Positions 34,347 to 44,101 of a stretch of 64,000 nucleotides of DNA are shown here, piece by piece (the stretch's first letter is position 1; each line of letters starts with the position of its first letter). A program made the position numbers and the translations under genes. Below the pieces are notes generated by a model. It was given only the letters and a program-made list of their open reading frames with translations, did no database searches and was not told the DNA's origin. Source of the stretch: JAJDOD01 sp039024895 (GTDB lineage: Bacteria; Pseudomonadota; Alphaproteobacteria; Rhodobacterales; Rhodobacteraceae). The DNA is taken from NCBI GenBank assembly GCA_039024895.1, contig JBCCPJ010000007.1, positions 62,001 to 126,000 on the forward strand, given 5' to 3'.

Positions 34347-35132
34347 ATGCGAGCACTTACAATTGCTGCAACCGGAATGAGCGCACAACAAACACGCGTG
34401 GAAGTCATATCTAACAACCTCGCAAATATGAGTACAACAGGCTACAATGCGCGCCGTGCAGAGTTTGCAGACCTTCACTATCAACAGGCCAGTCGTCCAG
34501 GGACGGTGAACGCAACTGACGGAACAGTGCTGCCGACGGGTGTACAATTAGGCCTTGGAGTGCGTCCAACGTCAGTCTCTATGAACATTCAGCAGGGCAC
34601 GAGCGTATCCACGGGCGGCGATTTGGATATTGCGATAGAGGGCGACGGCTATTTAGAGGTAACTCTGCCGTCGGGTATCTCCGCCTATACACGTGATGGC
34701 GGCCTTAAACGATCCGCCGAAGGGCAAATCGTTACCTCTGACGGTTATCCGGTCGTTCCAGATATCACTATCCCGGACGACACGCGAGCAGTTTCAATCA
34801 ACTCAGAAGGTGAGGTTTTTGCCTATTTCACCGATGAAGTTGAACCGCAGAACCTTGGGCAATTTACCCTCGCCGGCTTTGCCAACGCGCAAGGGCTTGA
34901 AGCCATTGGCTCGAACTTGTTTCTGCAGAGCCCGGCATCTGGCGATCCCTTTACGACAACGCCAGGAAGCGATGGGCTAGGAACCCTGCGCCAGGGATAC
35001 CTTGAAGAGAGCAGCGTTGACCCCGTTCGTGAGATTACGGAACTTATTGAAGCGCAGCGAGGCTACGAGTTAAATGCGAAAGTCATTTCTGCCGCAGACC
35101 AAATCCTTGGTGCGACGGTGCAAATTAGATGA
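34347..35132 (+). CDS. flgG: Distal rod protein FlgG
   Basis: 261 residues. MRALTIAATGMSAQQTRVEV, SNNLANMSTTGYNARRAEFADL (split at LANM), GLGVRPTSVSMN, GTLRQGYLEESSVDPVREIT and ITELIEAQRGYELNAKVI are standard FlgG segments. The length of about 260 is exactly that of the family. It overlaps flgA by 4 bp. Confidence 0.97.
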   Translation: MRALTIAATGMSAQQTRVEVISNNLANMSTTGYNARRAEFADLHYQQASRPGTVNATDGTVLPTGVQLGLGVRPTSVSMNIQQGTSVSTGGDLDIAIEGDGYLEVTLPSGISAYTRDGGLKRSAEGQIVTSDGYPVVPDITIPDDTRAVSINSEGEVFAYFTDEVEPQNLGQFTLAGFANAQGLEAIGSNLFLQSPASGDPFTTTPGSDGLGTLRQGYLEESSVDPVREITELIEAQRGYELNAKVISAADQILGATVQIR

Positions 35133-35566
35133 CTTTACGGGCTGCGATAGTCGCTTTTGGGTTAGCGCCCATTCCAATCTCAGCAGATACACTGACTGCT
35201 GCTCGTGTTATTCGTGCGAACGCGGTGATCGAAGCGAACGATATCACAATATCCGATGTTTCGGTGCCTGGCGCGCTTTCTGCGTCTACAGATATCGCCG
35301 GCATGGAAGCGCGCGTAACGCTCTATCCAGGACGGCCAATCATGCCAGGTCATGTGGGACCTGCTGCACTTGTCCTTAGAAACCAGCCCGTCACGCTCAT
35401 TTATCAAAAGGGTAGTCTAATAATTGAAACAGAAGGTCGAGCTCTGTCGAGAGGCGGTCAAGACGACAGTGTCAAAGTGATGAACCTTGCAAGTCGTTCA
35501 ACCGTAATCGGTCGCGTCCGGGCAAATGGAACAGTGGCAGTTCATGCTGGAGGAATTGTTAATTGA
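35129..35566 (+). CDS. flgA: P-ring assembly chaperone FlgA
   Basis: 145 residues with a signal peptide (MTLRAAIVAFGLAPIPISA) and a SAF domain (TAARVIRANAVIEANDITIS, GMEARVTLYPGRPI). The family often reaches 220 residues; this is the short alphaproteobacterial form. FlgA is the periplasmic chaperone of FlgI, whose gene is not in this window. Confidence 0.88.
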   Translation: MTLRAAIVAFGLAPIPISADTLTAARVIRANAVIEANDITISDVSVPGALSASTDIAGMEARVTLYPGRPIMPGHVGPAALVLRNQPVTLIYQKGSLIIETEGRALSRGGQDDSVKVMNLASRSTVIGRVRANGTVAVHAGGIVN

Positions 35567-36297
35567 AACTCAATAAGGTCCTACTCATAGCTGCGTGTCT
35601 GGCGGCGTGCGGCCGTCTTGATAATGTGGGAAAGACGCCCGAATTTACACCTACAGATGCTGCGGCTGAGGTAGCAGCGATGCACCTGCCAATTTCAACT
35701 CAATACGCTGGAACGGAGCGCCAATTAGTTAGATCGGAGCGCCCCTCGCTCTGGAGCGGGGGCCGCGGCTCACTACTTGGAGACCGTCGCGCTAGCTTGC
35801 AGGGCGACATTCTTACAGTTGTCATTGAAATTGACGATAGCGCGTCAATCTCTAATTCAACCTCTAGATCTCGGTCAGGTTCTGAGGCTTCTGCTGGTCG
35901 ACAACTCTTAGGCATTCCGCAGGTTGTCGACCGCTTCCTCCCAGGAGACGCGTCCTTGGCAAATGCAGCAGACATCTCATCCTCCAGCAGCAACAACGGA
36001 CAAGGCTCCGTAAGTCGAAACGAAACACTTGAGCTGAAAATTGCCGCTACCATCACAAGCGTACTAGAGAATGGCGTTCTGAGAATCCAGGGGAGCCAAG
36101 AAGTGCGTGTAAATTTCGAAATCCGCGAACTTCTAGTTACTGGCTACGTCCGGCCAGAAGACATATCAAGACGGAACGAAATCACCTACGACAAAATTGC
36201 GAGCGCACGTATCTCTTATGGTGGCCGAGGGCAAATCACAGACGTGCAACAGCCGCGATATGGCCAGCAAATTGCTGATATTATACTACCGTTCTGA
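35563..36297 (+). CDS. flgH: Flagellar L-ring lipoprotein FlgH
   Basis: 244 residues from a TTG start inside the flgA stop (TTGA overlap). The lipobox LAAC puts the lipidated Cys near residue 16. SLWSGGRGSLLGDRRASLQGD and DILTVVIEIDDSASISNSTS match the L-ring protein of the outer membrane bushing; LRIQGSQEVRVNFEIRELLV is the conserved C-terminal segment. Confidence 0.95.
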   Translation: MKLNKVLLIAACLAACGRLDNVGKTPEFTPTDAAAEVAAMHLPISTQYAGTERQLVRSERPSLWSGGRGSLLGDRRASLQGDILTVVIEIDDSASISNSTSRSRSGSEASAGRQLLGIPQVVDRFLPGDASLANAADISSSSSNNGQGSVSRNETLELKIAATITSVLENGVLRIQGSQEVRVNFEIRELLVTGYVRPEDISRRNEITYDKIASARISYGGRGQITDVQQPRYGQQIADIILPF

Positions 36298-36306
36298 GGC
36301 AGATTG

Positions 36307-36792
36307 ATGGCGAAACTCCTTCCTATCCTATTGATGCTCATGGGTGGTGCCATTGGCGCAGGTGCCGGAGTCTTCTTGAAACCAGAAGAGCAATCTCCTT
36401 GTACGCCTGAAGAAGAATGCGACAAGGCAAATACAGAAGATCACGTAACGACCGAAGAAAGTGATGAGGAACCTTACTATCTAGCAATGAAAAGCCAATT
36501 TGTGATCCCTGTGATTAGAGACGAGCTCGTGCAGTCACTAGTTGTCTTATCGTTAACGCTTGAAAGCAAGCTAGAATATAGCGAAACGATTTTTGCGCGA
36601 CAGCCAAAAATCCGCGACGTCTTTTTACAAGTACTTTTTGATCATTCACATATAGGCGGATTCAACGGCTCATTTACTGAAAGCAGCCGCATGACCGCGT
36701 TGCGAATAGCACTATTAGAGGCAGTTCAATCCATAGTTGGAAATATAGTCACCGATGTGATCATAACGGATATTGTACGACAAGAAACTTAG
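36307..36792 (+). CDS. FliL-like basal-body protein (paralogue 2)
   Basis: 161 residues. One N-terminal transmembrane helix (LLPILLMLMGGAIGAGAGVFL) is followed by an acidic Cys-containing linker and a FliL-like periplasmic domain (QSLVVLSLTLESKLEYSETIF, IRDVFLQVLFDHSHIGGFNG). FliL surrounds the stator and assists torque. A second FliL gene is at 46088, with low similarity. The ATG is used; a TTG lies one codon earlier. Last gene of the flgB operon. Confidence 0.75.
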   Translation: MAKLLPILLMLMGGAIGAGAGVFLKPEEQSPCTPEEECDKANTEDHVTTEESDEEPYYLAMKSQFVIPVIRDELVQSLVVLSLTLESKLEYSETIFARQPKIRDVFLQVLFDHSHIGGFNGSFTESSRMTALRIALLEAVQSIVGNIVTDVIITDIVRQET

Positions 36793-36821
36793 TCAATATT
36801 TCTCCATAAAGCATGAGGAAT

Positions 36822-37148
36822 TCATTTTTTTGATAACAAAGTCTCTAAAGCGTTCTGCTGAGCACTTGTCTGCCTGTAAACTTGTTCTATGTCCAGTAGC
36901 TTTCTACGAATTTCAGCAATAATCAGATAGTTTTTCTTTATCTTTTCCTTTCGCCATCGAAAATTTTTCTCCCAAAGTAATAGAGAATTATATTCAGTAT
37001 TATCTACAGTTACTGCTCGAAGATCTGATATTTCTTCTTCTAATTTACTAATTCTTTTTTTCATCAATTGAACTTTCTGTTCAATACTATCTGTCTTCAA
37101 ACTCGCAAGTTTATACACAGACTGCCATCTAGAATCGATCTCCTTCAC
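36822..37148 (-). CDS. FliJ-like coiled-coil protein
   Basis: 108 residues, almost entirely helical with heptad spacing (KVQLMKKRISKLEEEISDL, KNYLIIAEIRRKLLDIEQVY). Position after flhB, length and charge fit FliJ, the soluble stalk of the export ATPase, which is poorly conserved. No other fliJ candidate is seen here. The gene is markedly AT-rich. It shares one base with the flhB stop. Confidence 0.6.
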   Translation of the reverse strand: MKEIDSRWQSVYKLASLKTDSIEQKVQLMKKRISKLEEEISDLRAVTVDNTEYNSLLLWEKNFRWRKEKIKKNYLIIAEIRRKLLDIEQVYRQTSAQQNALETLLSKK

Positions 37149-38230
37149 TAACGCAGCCCTTTTGCTCTTCGTCGGATAGCATCAGCGAAGCGGATTGCGG
37201 CTGCAATCGCCTGGTATAAATTAATGGGCACTTCTTCACCAATTTTAGTAGTGGAAAACAATGCGCGAGCGGTTGTGGGATCACGGAAAATAGGAATTGA
37301 ATTCTCGGCTGCTACTTCACGGATTCGCACTGCAATCTGATCGATACCTTTTGCTATACATATTGGAGCGGTACCCCGCTTTCTATCCCACTTAAGAGCA
37401 ACAGCAAAATGTGTTGGGTTGACAATTACAACTTCTGCGTCTCTCATCTCGGTAAGCATTTGGTTGCTGGCGATATCTTGCGCTTTTTGCTGACGCGCCT
37501 GCCGTGTATAAGGATCACCTTCTGTTTCTTTAAGCTCATCCTTGAGCTCTTTAAGTGTCATTCCCTGACGACGTAAAAATTGGGATCGTTGCCAGAAATA
37601 GTCAACCATTGCCAAAGCAAGCATGACAACGCTACTTATCAGTAGAAACTCAAATGAAATTTCGAATACTGCTATAAGTATTTCATAAACATCTAAGGTT
37701 GGTGTCGATACGATAATCTCACCATGCTTCGCAAAAACTAGATAAAGAACAGTTGAGTAGATAAGTAATTTAATAAAGCTCTTGAGAAATTGAAATAGAC
37801 CATCCAGGCCATACTTCTGTTTGAAATTCTTTATTAAGGATATTTTTGATATCTTCGGCTGTATTTTTCTCGATGGAAAAACTATTGCACCTTGAAGAAA
37901 TGCCAAAAAAAGAGCAAAGATAAAAGGAAAGAGGAACCAAAGAATAATACCTCTTGAAAACTCAGAAATCATTGATTGCTGAAGTGGGCTGCTACTACTC
38001 TCAAATATTTGCTGTGCTAGTTGATTAGGAATGGAAAGATATGGGAGTAGGGCTAGGCTACTTTTATTTAGCGACCACGTACTTAGTGCGGAGAAAACAA
38101 TAAGAAATGCTGCGTATACAGAGAAAGTAGTGAGATCTTGGGAGATTGGCATCTCACCACGTCGCCGCGCCTCTTCGAGCTTGCGTGGTGTGGGTTGGAA
38201 CGGCTTCTCGTTGTCTTCGTCGTCAGCCAT
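37148..38230 (-). CDS. flhB: Flagellar export switch protein FlhB
   Basis: 360 residues. Cytoplasmic N-terminus with KPFQPTPRKLEEARRRGEMP, four transmembrane helices, then a cytoplasmic autoprotease domain with N271-P-T-H274. Self-cleavage there switches export from rod/hook to filament substrates when FliK signals. It shares one base each with fliR and the FliJ-like gene. The middle part is AT-rich, unlike the ends. Confidence 0.96.
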   Translation of the reverse strand: MADDEDNEKPFQPTPRKLEEARRRGEMPISQDLTTFSVYAAFLIVFSALSTWSLNKSSLALLPYLSIPNQLAQQIFESSSSPLQQSMISEFSRGIILWFLFPFIFALFLAFLQGAIVFPSRKIQPKISKISLIKNFKQKYGLDGLFQFLKSFIKLLIYSTVLYLVFAKHGEIIVSTPTLDVYEILIAVFEISFEFLLISSVVMLALAMVDYFWQRSQFLRRQGMTLKELKDELKETEGDPYTRQARQQKAQDIASNQMLTEMRDAEVVIVNPTHFAVALKWDRKRGTAPICIAKGIDQIAVRIREVAAENSIPIFRDPTTARALFSTTKIGEEVPINLYQAIAAAIRFADAIRRRAKGLR

Positions 38231-39003
38231 TAGTCAATTCCAAACGGATTTCTAAGGTACAGTTGGAATCTATCAAGCCATAGAGCAAGCATCAGTGGGC
38301 CAGTGAGCGCCAACAGCACTAGAGCACCGAGTGTTATCGCAGGCGCGCCAACAAATGCTACCATTAGCTGTGGCATCGCGCGATTAATAACACCGAGCGC
38401 CAAGTTGTATAGTATCGATGCAGCAACAAATGGTGCTGCAAGGATGAAGCCGAAACGAAACGTTGCGACAACCGTGTCCCGGATAATATTTGAACTTTCG
38501 GACTTGAAAGTCGCGCCGACCCCAACAATGTCATAGGTTATGGCAAACATTACCGTAAGCTGCACATGTAGACCAAGTTCAACAGCCAGCGCTAGCGCAG
38601 CCACATAGAGAATAAGCCCAATAGCGGGCTGAGGATCGACTGTATTACTTCCTAGTAGTTGAGATAGAGATGTAGACTGAGCGGCGATCGTCGCTGCGAT
38701 TTGTAACGACATAATATGAAGGCGCAGTAGAAGACCAACAATAAGCCCTATGAATATCTCTGAAAAGAGGATTTGTAGTAATATAGAAGCGGACGTCCAT
38801 AGTTTTTCGAGATCGATGTCTATCATTGGATGTATGATTAAGCTCAGTGCAATAGCGATACCAAGTCGAAGTCGAACGGGTAGCACCATTTCGCCGAAGA
38901 CCGGTAGAACGAAAAGTGCTGATCCAACTCTAAGAAACACTAAGAATATAATTACGAGTGTATCGGATGCGCTTCGAAGAAAATCAGTGAGATCAAGGAT
39001 CAT
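38230..39003 (-). CDS. fliR: Flagellar export-gate protein FliR
   Basis: 257 residues, about six hydrophobic helices. VFLRVGSALFVLPVFGEMVLP at the N-terminus, QSTSLSQLLGSNTVDPQPAIG in the middle and MPQLMVAFVGAPAITLGALV near the end are FliR signatures. It completes the FliPQR gate. It overlaps flhA by 4 bp and flhB by 1 bp. Confidence 0.95.
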   Translation of the reverse strand: MILDLTDFLRSASDTLVIIFLVFLRVGSALFVLPVFGEMVLPVRLRLGIAIALSLIIHPMIDIDLEKLWTSASILLQILFSEIFIGLIVGLLLRLHIMSLQIAATIAAQSTSLSQLLGSNTVDPQPAIGLILYVAALALAVELGLHVQLTVMFAITYDIVGVGATFKSESSNIIRDTVVATFRFGFILAAPFVAASILYNLALGVINRAMPQLMVAFVGAPAITLGALVLLALTGPLMLALWLDRFQLYLRNPFGID

Positions 39004-41060
39004 GCGGGTACTAAACCTACGAGCGCTGGGCGACTTTCGGTTCCCAACTCCTCGAAGGAAAGAACAGGGTTCGATATGCCCCGCGCGGACAAAAGCATTC
39101 TAAGGAAACGCCTTCGTTGGACGGATGTTACAATTGCTGGATAGTGGCCCGCTTGACTGGCTAAGTTGAGTTTCTCAGTCATTCCTTGAGTGAGGCGATT
39201 GAAAAGGTCTGGTGGTAGCGCAACGTCATCAGAGGAGGTATCTCCCAGTTGATAGTGCTGGAAATGCTCTTCCCAAGCAGGGTCAAGTTGTATTAGCGGT
39301 ATTGTTCCAGCTTCATCTCGAACATCTGCGAGTATTTGATAGGCGAGCCTTTGTCGTACATGCTCACAAATTCCCTCGGCAGAAACTGAAGCAGTTCGAC
39401 ATTCCGCGATGGTCTCAACTATTAATGCTAGATTTCTGATTGAAACGCGCTCTTCGAGAAGAAGTCGAATGACCGCAAGGAGCAAGTCTATTGGTACCTT
39501 GTCGGGAATGAGTTCCTCAAATAAACGTTTATTCGCATCCCTTCTGGCTACATCTGAAATTTCACACAACTCGTCCAGCAATCTCCTCAAGGACTTAAGG
39601 CCGACAATGCGCGGGAGATTACTCTTTATAATTTCAAGAAGATGTGTTGCGAGGACTTCGGCTGGACTAACAACAGTTGCTCCAGCTAGCGCCGCCAAAT
39701 CAGCATCAGATTGATTAATCCAACGAGCAGGCGCTCCATATACAGGTTCACTTACGTCGCGCCCTGTCGGTATATCTGACTCATCAGGAGGTAACAACGC
39801 TAGAACTCGAGAGGAGTCCAACGTGTCCCTGGCTTGGGTGACGCCTTGAATGCGGATAACGTACTGACCGGAAGATAGAGAAGCATCATCTGTCAGTCGA
39901 ATATCGGGTAGTATTACACCAAAGGCTATCGCAACATGCTGTCGCATACTTCTAATCCTAGAATCAAAACCTGTCACACTATCAAGGATTATCGGCACCA
40001 GGTCTTGGGAGAACTCGAGGTGAATCTCGTCAAGATCAAGAATATCGCCCATAGTTTTTTCTGGTACCTTAACGACCTCATCATTGACCACAGTTTCAGA
40101 GACCGCGTTACTACGTTGATTTCGAAACGCTATTATCCCAAGAAGAAGAGAGCCTAGCAAAAACGGAAAAAATGGAAGGCCAGGAAAAAGAGCAAAAAGA
40201 GCCATCAAAATAGAAACGGTTCCCAGTGCCGCAGGAAACTTACCAAGCTGATTAAGAATCGCAAGATCGGCAGACCCTTTTGCGCCTCCACGCGAAAGTA
40301 AAAGGGCAGTGGCAATAGAAATAATAACAGCAGGAATTTGACTTACTAATCCATCACCAACTGTTAAAATAGCATATGTTTCAAATGCCTGGCCAAATTT
40401 CATCTCATGTATCGTTACGCCGATAGCCACTCCCATGACAAGATTGAGTATGGTAATTAAAAGACCAGCAATTGCATCACCCTTAACAAACTTTGACGCT
40501 CCATCAAGCGATCCTAGAAACGTTGTTTCTGCCTGCTCTGTCTCACGGCGGCTCTTTGCTTCTTCGTGACCAATTGCACCGGCAGACATATCGCTATCGA
40601 TCGCCAGTTGCTTACCAGGCATTCCGTCTAAAGCAAAACGAGCACCAACTTCGGCCATACGGGCCGCGCCCTTCGTGATCACAATAAAATTAACAATTAA
40701 AAGAACGCCAAAAACAACAAGCCCTAAAAATAGACTACCACTCATCACGAAGTTAGCAAAGCCTTCTATAACCTCGCCTGCCGCTGCAGTACCAGTGTGA
40801 CCCTCCCCAATAATGAGCTTCGTCGAAGAAACATTCAGAGACAGACGAAGCATAAGTGACGCTAGAAGAACTGTTGGAAACGAAGAAAAATCAAGCGGTC
40901 TTTCTATAAACAGAGTTACTGAAAATATTAGTATCGCGAGCGAAAATGACGCTGCAAGTCCAATGTCAAGAACCCACGCCGGCATTGGAAGAATCATCAT
41001 GACAATAATCGCCATGAGTGCAAGCGTTAGAAGAATTGTTGGAGTAAATACATTCTTCAT
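39000..41060 (-). CDS. flhA: Flagellar export-gate protein FlhA
   Basis: 686 residues: eight predicted transmembrane helices in the N-terminal half (including GDGLVSQIPAVIISIATALL and FALDGMPGKQLAIDSDMSAG, the conserved FHIPEP-region segment) and a cytoplasmic C-terminal domain that docks export chaperones. The length is standard. It is coupled to the upstream lytic transglycosylase gene by one shared base. Confidence 0.96.
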   Translation of the reverse strand: MKNVFTPTILLTLALMAIIVMMILPMPAWVLDIGLAASFSLAILIFSVTLFIERPLDFSSFPTVLLASLMLRLSLNVSSTKLIIGEGHTGTAAAGEVIEGFANFVMSGSLFLGLVVFGVLLIVNFIVITKGAARMAEVGARFALDGMPGKQLAIDSDMSAGAIGHEEAKSRRETEQAETTFLGSLDGASKFVKGDAIAGLLITILNLVMGVAIGVTIHEMKFGQAFETYAILTVGDGLVSQIPAVIISIATALLLSRGGAKGSADLAILNQLGKFPAALGTVSILMALFALFPGLPFFPFLLGSLLLGIIAFRNQRSNAVSETVVNDEVVKVPEKTMGDILDLDEIHLEFSQDLVPIILDSVTGFDSRIRSMRQHVAIAFGVILPDIRLTDDASLSSGQYVIRIQGVTQARDTLDSSRVLALLPPDESDIPTGRDVSEPVYGAPARWINQSDADLAALAGATVVSPAEVLATHLLEIIKSNLPRIVGLKSLRRLLDELCEISDVARRDANKRLFEELIPDKVPIDLLLAVIRLLLEERVSIRNLALIVETIAECRTASVSAEGICEHVRQRLAYQILADVRDEAGTIPLIQLDPAWEEHFQHYQLGDTSSDDVALPPDLFNRLTQGMTEKLNLASQAGHYPAIVTSVQRRRFLRMLLSARGISNPVLSFEELGTESRPALVGLVPA

Positions 41061-41803
41061 TAGCGAAACTCGAGCAATGGATATCTATCCTGCATAGAAA
41101 AGATTGATGAGCTTCTGCTTCTCTGAGGTACTAAAGATGGTCCCGTCTGTATTGTAGATGTAATTAGAAAGGGATATTCATTTCTAGACTCCTTAGTTGG
41201 AACTACTTCGTTGTTCCTCTCAGCATCTACTATATTAGAGACATATAGATCGTCCGTAGTAAGGGTTTTCCGAATACGATTGAATCGTGCGCGATATCGG
41301 TTCGCATGTTTCGCAGTTCTCGAGTGATAAGCACCAGCTGCCTGTGACCAATCGCCAAATTCATCATAAAGTTCCGTAAGAAAGCGAGCTGCGTATCGTG
41401 CATTCTCAACTGGATCAAACATCTCACTAATCGAGGAGAACGCCTTGCCATGCCATTTGTAATTTATTTGGAAACAACCAACATCGAAGCTACGTGCCCC
41501 CCGTTGAAAATGCTGACGTACATAATGTTTGGCGGACTTAGGGTCATCAAACCACTTTCCTACTCCCTCCATGTTCACAGTCCATGGCCAGGGCGCGAAG
41601 TCTGTAGCTGTTCTTCGTCCAGTTTCGGTCAGTGATATTGCCAGCAACACATCAATGGGAACTCTACTTTCGCTTGCCACTTGTCTTGCGGCATCGTTAC
41701 ACATCGCGGAAATATGCTTGGCATCGTTGGACGCAAAAGCCGGTTGTACGGACAAGAGGAAAGTAAGAAATGCTACTAATCTAATATAATTTGATGCGAC
41801 CAT
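41060..41803 (-). CDS. Lytic transglycosylase (SLT domain), probably flagellar
   Basis: 247 residues with a signal peptide (LVAFLTFLLSVQPAFA). The SLT domain has its catalytic Glu in AISLTETGRR near residue 58, GCFQINYKWHG and PVENARYAARFLTELYDEFG. It probably opens peptidoglycan for the rod, replacing the muramidase half missing from the short FlgJ; SltF of Rhodobacter sphaeroides is a characterised precedent. It abuts flhA by one shared base. Residues past 190 are a Ser/Arg-rich tail. Confidence 0.88.
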   Translation of the reverse strand: MVASNYIRLVAFLTFLLSVQPAFASNDAKHISAMCNDAARQVASESRVPIDVLLAISLTETGRRTATDFAPWPWTVNMEGVGKWFDDPKSAKHYVRQHFQRGARSFDVGCFQINYKWHGKAFSSISEMFDPVENARYAARFLTELYDEFGDWSQAAGAYHSRTAKHANRYRARFNRIRKTLTTDDLYVSNIVDAERNNEVVPTKESRNEYPFLITSTIQTGPSLVPQRSRSSSIFSMQDRYPLLEFR

Positions 41804-41827
41804 GAAATCTCTTCACATTTGATACAA

Positions 41828-41856
41828 TGTTGCTTCAGAACTTATCTGAAGCAACA
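41828..41856 (-). terminator. Strong hairpin between the large secreted-protein gene and the transglycosylase gene
   Basis: TGTTGCTTCAG and CTGAAGCAACA pair over 11 bp with a 7-nt loop, 23 bp past the stop at 41879. On the minus strand only a weak T run (TTGT) follows. It may be a terminator or an mRNA-stabilising hairpin. Confidence 0.55.
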
Positions 41857-41878
41857 AGACTACTATAATGTAAAAATT

Positions 41879-44101
41879 CTACTGGAGTTTTTCAGTACTT
41901 GTCAGTTCTAGAAGATTCTCGATCTCACTTCGGCGGGCTTGCGAACTTAATATAAGCCGTCCATTTGGAGATGTAGTGTTTTGTTCATCAGGGTTCTTTG
42001 GATCAACTAAGGCCCTAGCTATGGATGAAATCTCGTCTAATCCATTTCTCGCTAACCAAGACCAATCGCCTATCTGCATCGCAATCGATGTTGCGCTATC
42101 TACATCATTAGCATTCTCATAGGCGGCAATTGCAGCCCTTGCGTCTCCTGCTGTCATTAATGCGTCGCCGAGAACGTCAGCTCCGTCCAGCGTCGGTCGC
42201 GATTCTAGAAGCGTGATTGCTCCTTCGGGGTTTCCAAGCTCTTTTAGGACCTGCGCGGTCAGAGTATACTCGTCAGACGATGTTGGATTGGCTGGTAAAT
42301 AGATGGTCGCACGTGACGCTAGTCCTAAATTGGTCAAACGGCGGGAGATTAGAAGCCTTGTCTCGCGATCCAGTGCGTCTGGCGGGACCAGCCTAGACAG
42401 TCCGATCTCTGTTTTAAGAAAGTCGCTCGAGTTGGCTGATAGAGCCGCTGACTTCATAGCCAGTGTTGAGATAACTCTGCGACTTTCAACAGATAGACCA
42501 GGTGATGGTTCAACTATTTTGAGTCGAAACTCATCGTATCTACCAAGGGCAATAAGTCCCTGAAGGCCTGCAATATTTAGCTCGGCCGCAATGTCCGTAC
42601 CTTCCAACGCATCCACAAGTGTTGGAGCGTCATCGACCCAGTTTGGGTTGGGTGGCATCCCTCTTTCTTCCGCGTCCTTCAGTAGCTCAAGAAGAGCGCC
42701 GGCGGCAGTTATGCTCGTGCCAGTTGAGAGTTCCGCTAACGTTTCACGCGCAACTTGGCTGTGAATGCCGTCAAGTTCCAATCTTGCGCTGGCTAGTTCG
42801 CTTTCGTCGGTATTCTGACCAGCTCTCGTTACAGCATTGATGGCTATACGAGCTTCTTCTGGTAGTCCAACCGCTTGAAGTCGCTTTGCAAGAGATGGAC
42901 CAAGGTGGGTTCTTAGATGTGCTGGTAATGCGGAGAATGTGGACAATACATCGTCTGCGCTAGTTGGGCCTATCATTTCATCAACTGGGAGGAATAGAAC
43001 GGCCCAAAGTGCGACTGCTCCCCTGCATCCGACCTGACCTCGTAAAATAGAAGACGATGTCATCCCGGTATCCATGATATCCGCTAGTGCACGAATGAGC
43101 TCACGATCTGAACCTTCAGGTATGAACAGTGTTGCTTTACGGGCCTCAGCACCAAACCCTAGGAACAAATAGTACTTTGCTAACGCCAATGCGCCATTTG
43201 GCTGAACAGTTCCGCTCTCAGCGATCAAGTCGCCTCGCAAACGCCCCAGCATATTCGGTTCTTCTAAGTCACCCCACGAAGCTATATCAATTTGATCATT
43301 CGAGAAGCAAATGCTGCCTTCGGTTGTTGGTGGTACCTTTCGTAGGTTCGAATGGATCGCGCGGTCAAAACCAGTTTTGGCCGTCACATTGATGCGTTCG
43401 CGGAGCTTGCTACTTTCCTTACTACTTGGGGACATTGCGAAACTGGAAATATCCGAGCTCGGATCTATCAAGCCCTGAGCTGCAGCACGCGCAAAGGCGC
43501 GAGATAACAAATCAACGGCGACGCTGGGAACAGGCTGCGAACCAAGTAGAGCGCCGCTATTCGCCGCAAGATACCCCTGTAACCTTTGCGGCATAATAAC
43601 TGCGTCGCTTGATACTGTTCCAGATCCTCTCATCTGTCGCCGAGCGGGCTCGATGTCATCAAGCAACGGCAAGAAAAGTGTTTCGTTCTCAGTCAAAGGA
43701 GCGATTGGTGCTGATAGCGTCGACTGAACTGAAGGTTTTGTTTCATCTACCTCGTATATGTCAATTATTAAAATATCCTGGCCAGATGAAGCAGGAGATG
43801 CGTAACATGCGCATACAAGATCTATTTCAAGAATATTGTTTCCAGTCGCACGGATATCTGAAATTCTGGATCTTTCGATGTTCCTAAATATATCAGTTAA
43901 ATCAAAACGTATTAATTGAGCATTTGATAAGGTCAAAGTATACTTAGATGTGCTACGCTCAAGTTTCCATTTTGGAAAATTCTCTCCGAGTAAGGTCAAG
44001 CGAATTGAACTCTCCTTTTCAACTGCCAAAACCTTAATTGGATTTCCAAACGAAAGACCTGGGATAATTATCATTACTAATAAGATAAGTGTAAGTCTCA
44101 T
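41879..44101 (-). CDS. Large secreted helical-repeat protein of the motor region (possible MotC analogue)
   Basis: 740 residues. The ATG at 44101 overlaps the motA stop by ATGA and gives a clean signal peptide (RLTLILLVMIIIPGLSFG), so the longer frame is rejected. Residues 19-130 look like a beta domain (IRLTLLGENFPKWKLERSTS). From about 330 to 700 there are TPR-like helical pairs (GALALAKYYLFLGFGAEARK, LTNLGLASRATIYLP, VLKELGNPEGAITLLESRP). I recognise no named family. Its place between motA and the transglycosylase, with a MotE-like gene upstream, suggests a periplasmic stator-associated protein. Confidence 0.75.
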   Translation of the reverse strand: MRLTLILLVMIIIPGLSFGNPIKVLAVEKESSIRLTLLGENFPKWKLERSTSKYTLTLSNAQLIRFDLTDIFRNIERSRISDIRATGNNILEIDLVCACYASPASSGQDILIIDIYEVDETKPSVQSTLSAPIAPLTENETLFLPLLDDIEPARRQMRGSGTVSSDAVIMPQRLQGYLAANSGALLGSQPVPSVAVDLLSRAFARAAAQGLIDPSSDISSFAMSPSSKESSKLRERINVTAKTGFDRAIHSNLRKVPPTTEGSICFSNDQIDIASWGDLEEPNMLGRLRGDLIAESGTVQPNGALALAKYYLFLGFGAEARKATLFIPEGSDRELIRALADIMDTGMTSSSILRGQVGCRGAVALWAVLFLPVDEMIGPTSADDVLSTFSALPAHLRTHLGPSLAKRLQAVGLPEEARIAINAVTRAGQNTDESELASARLELDGIHSQVARETLAELSTGTSITAAGALLELLKDAEERGMPPNPNWVDDAPTLVDALEGTDIAAELNIAGLQGLIALGRYDEFRLKIVEPSPGLSVESRRVISTLAMKSAALSANSSDFLKTEIGLSRLVPPDALDRETRLLISRRLTNLGLASRATIYLPANPTSSDEYTLTAQVLKELGNPEGAITLLESRPTLDGADVLGDALMTAGDARAAIAAYENANDVDSATSIAMQIGDWSWLARNGLDEISSIARALVDPKNPDEQNTTSPNGRLILSSQARRSEIENLLELTSTEKLQ

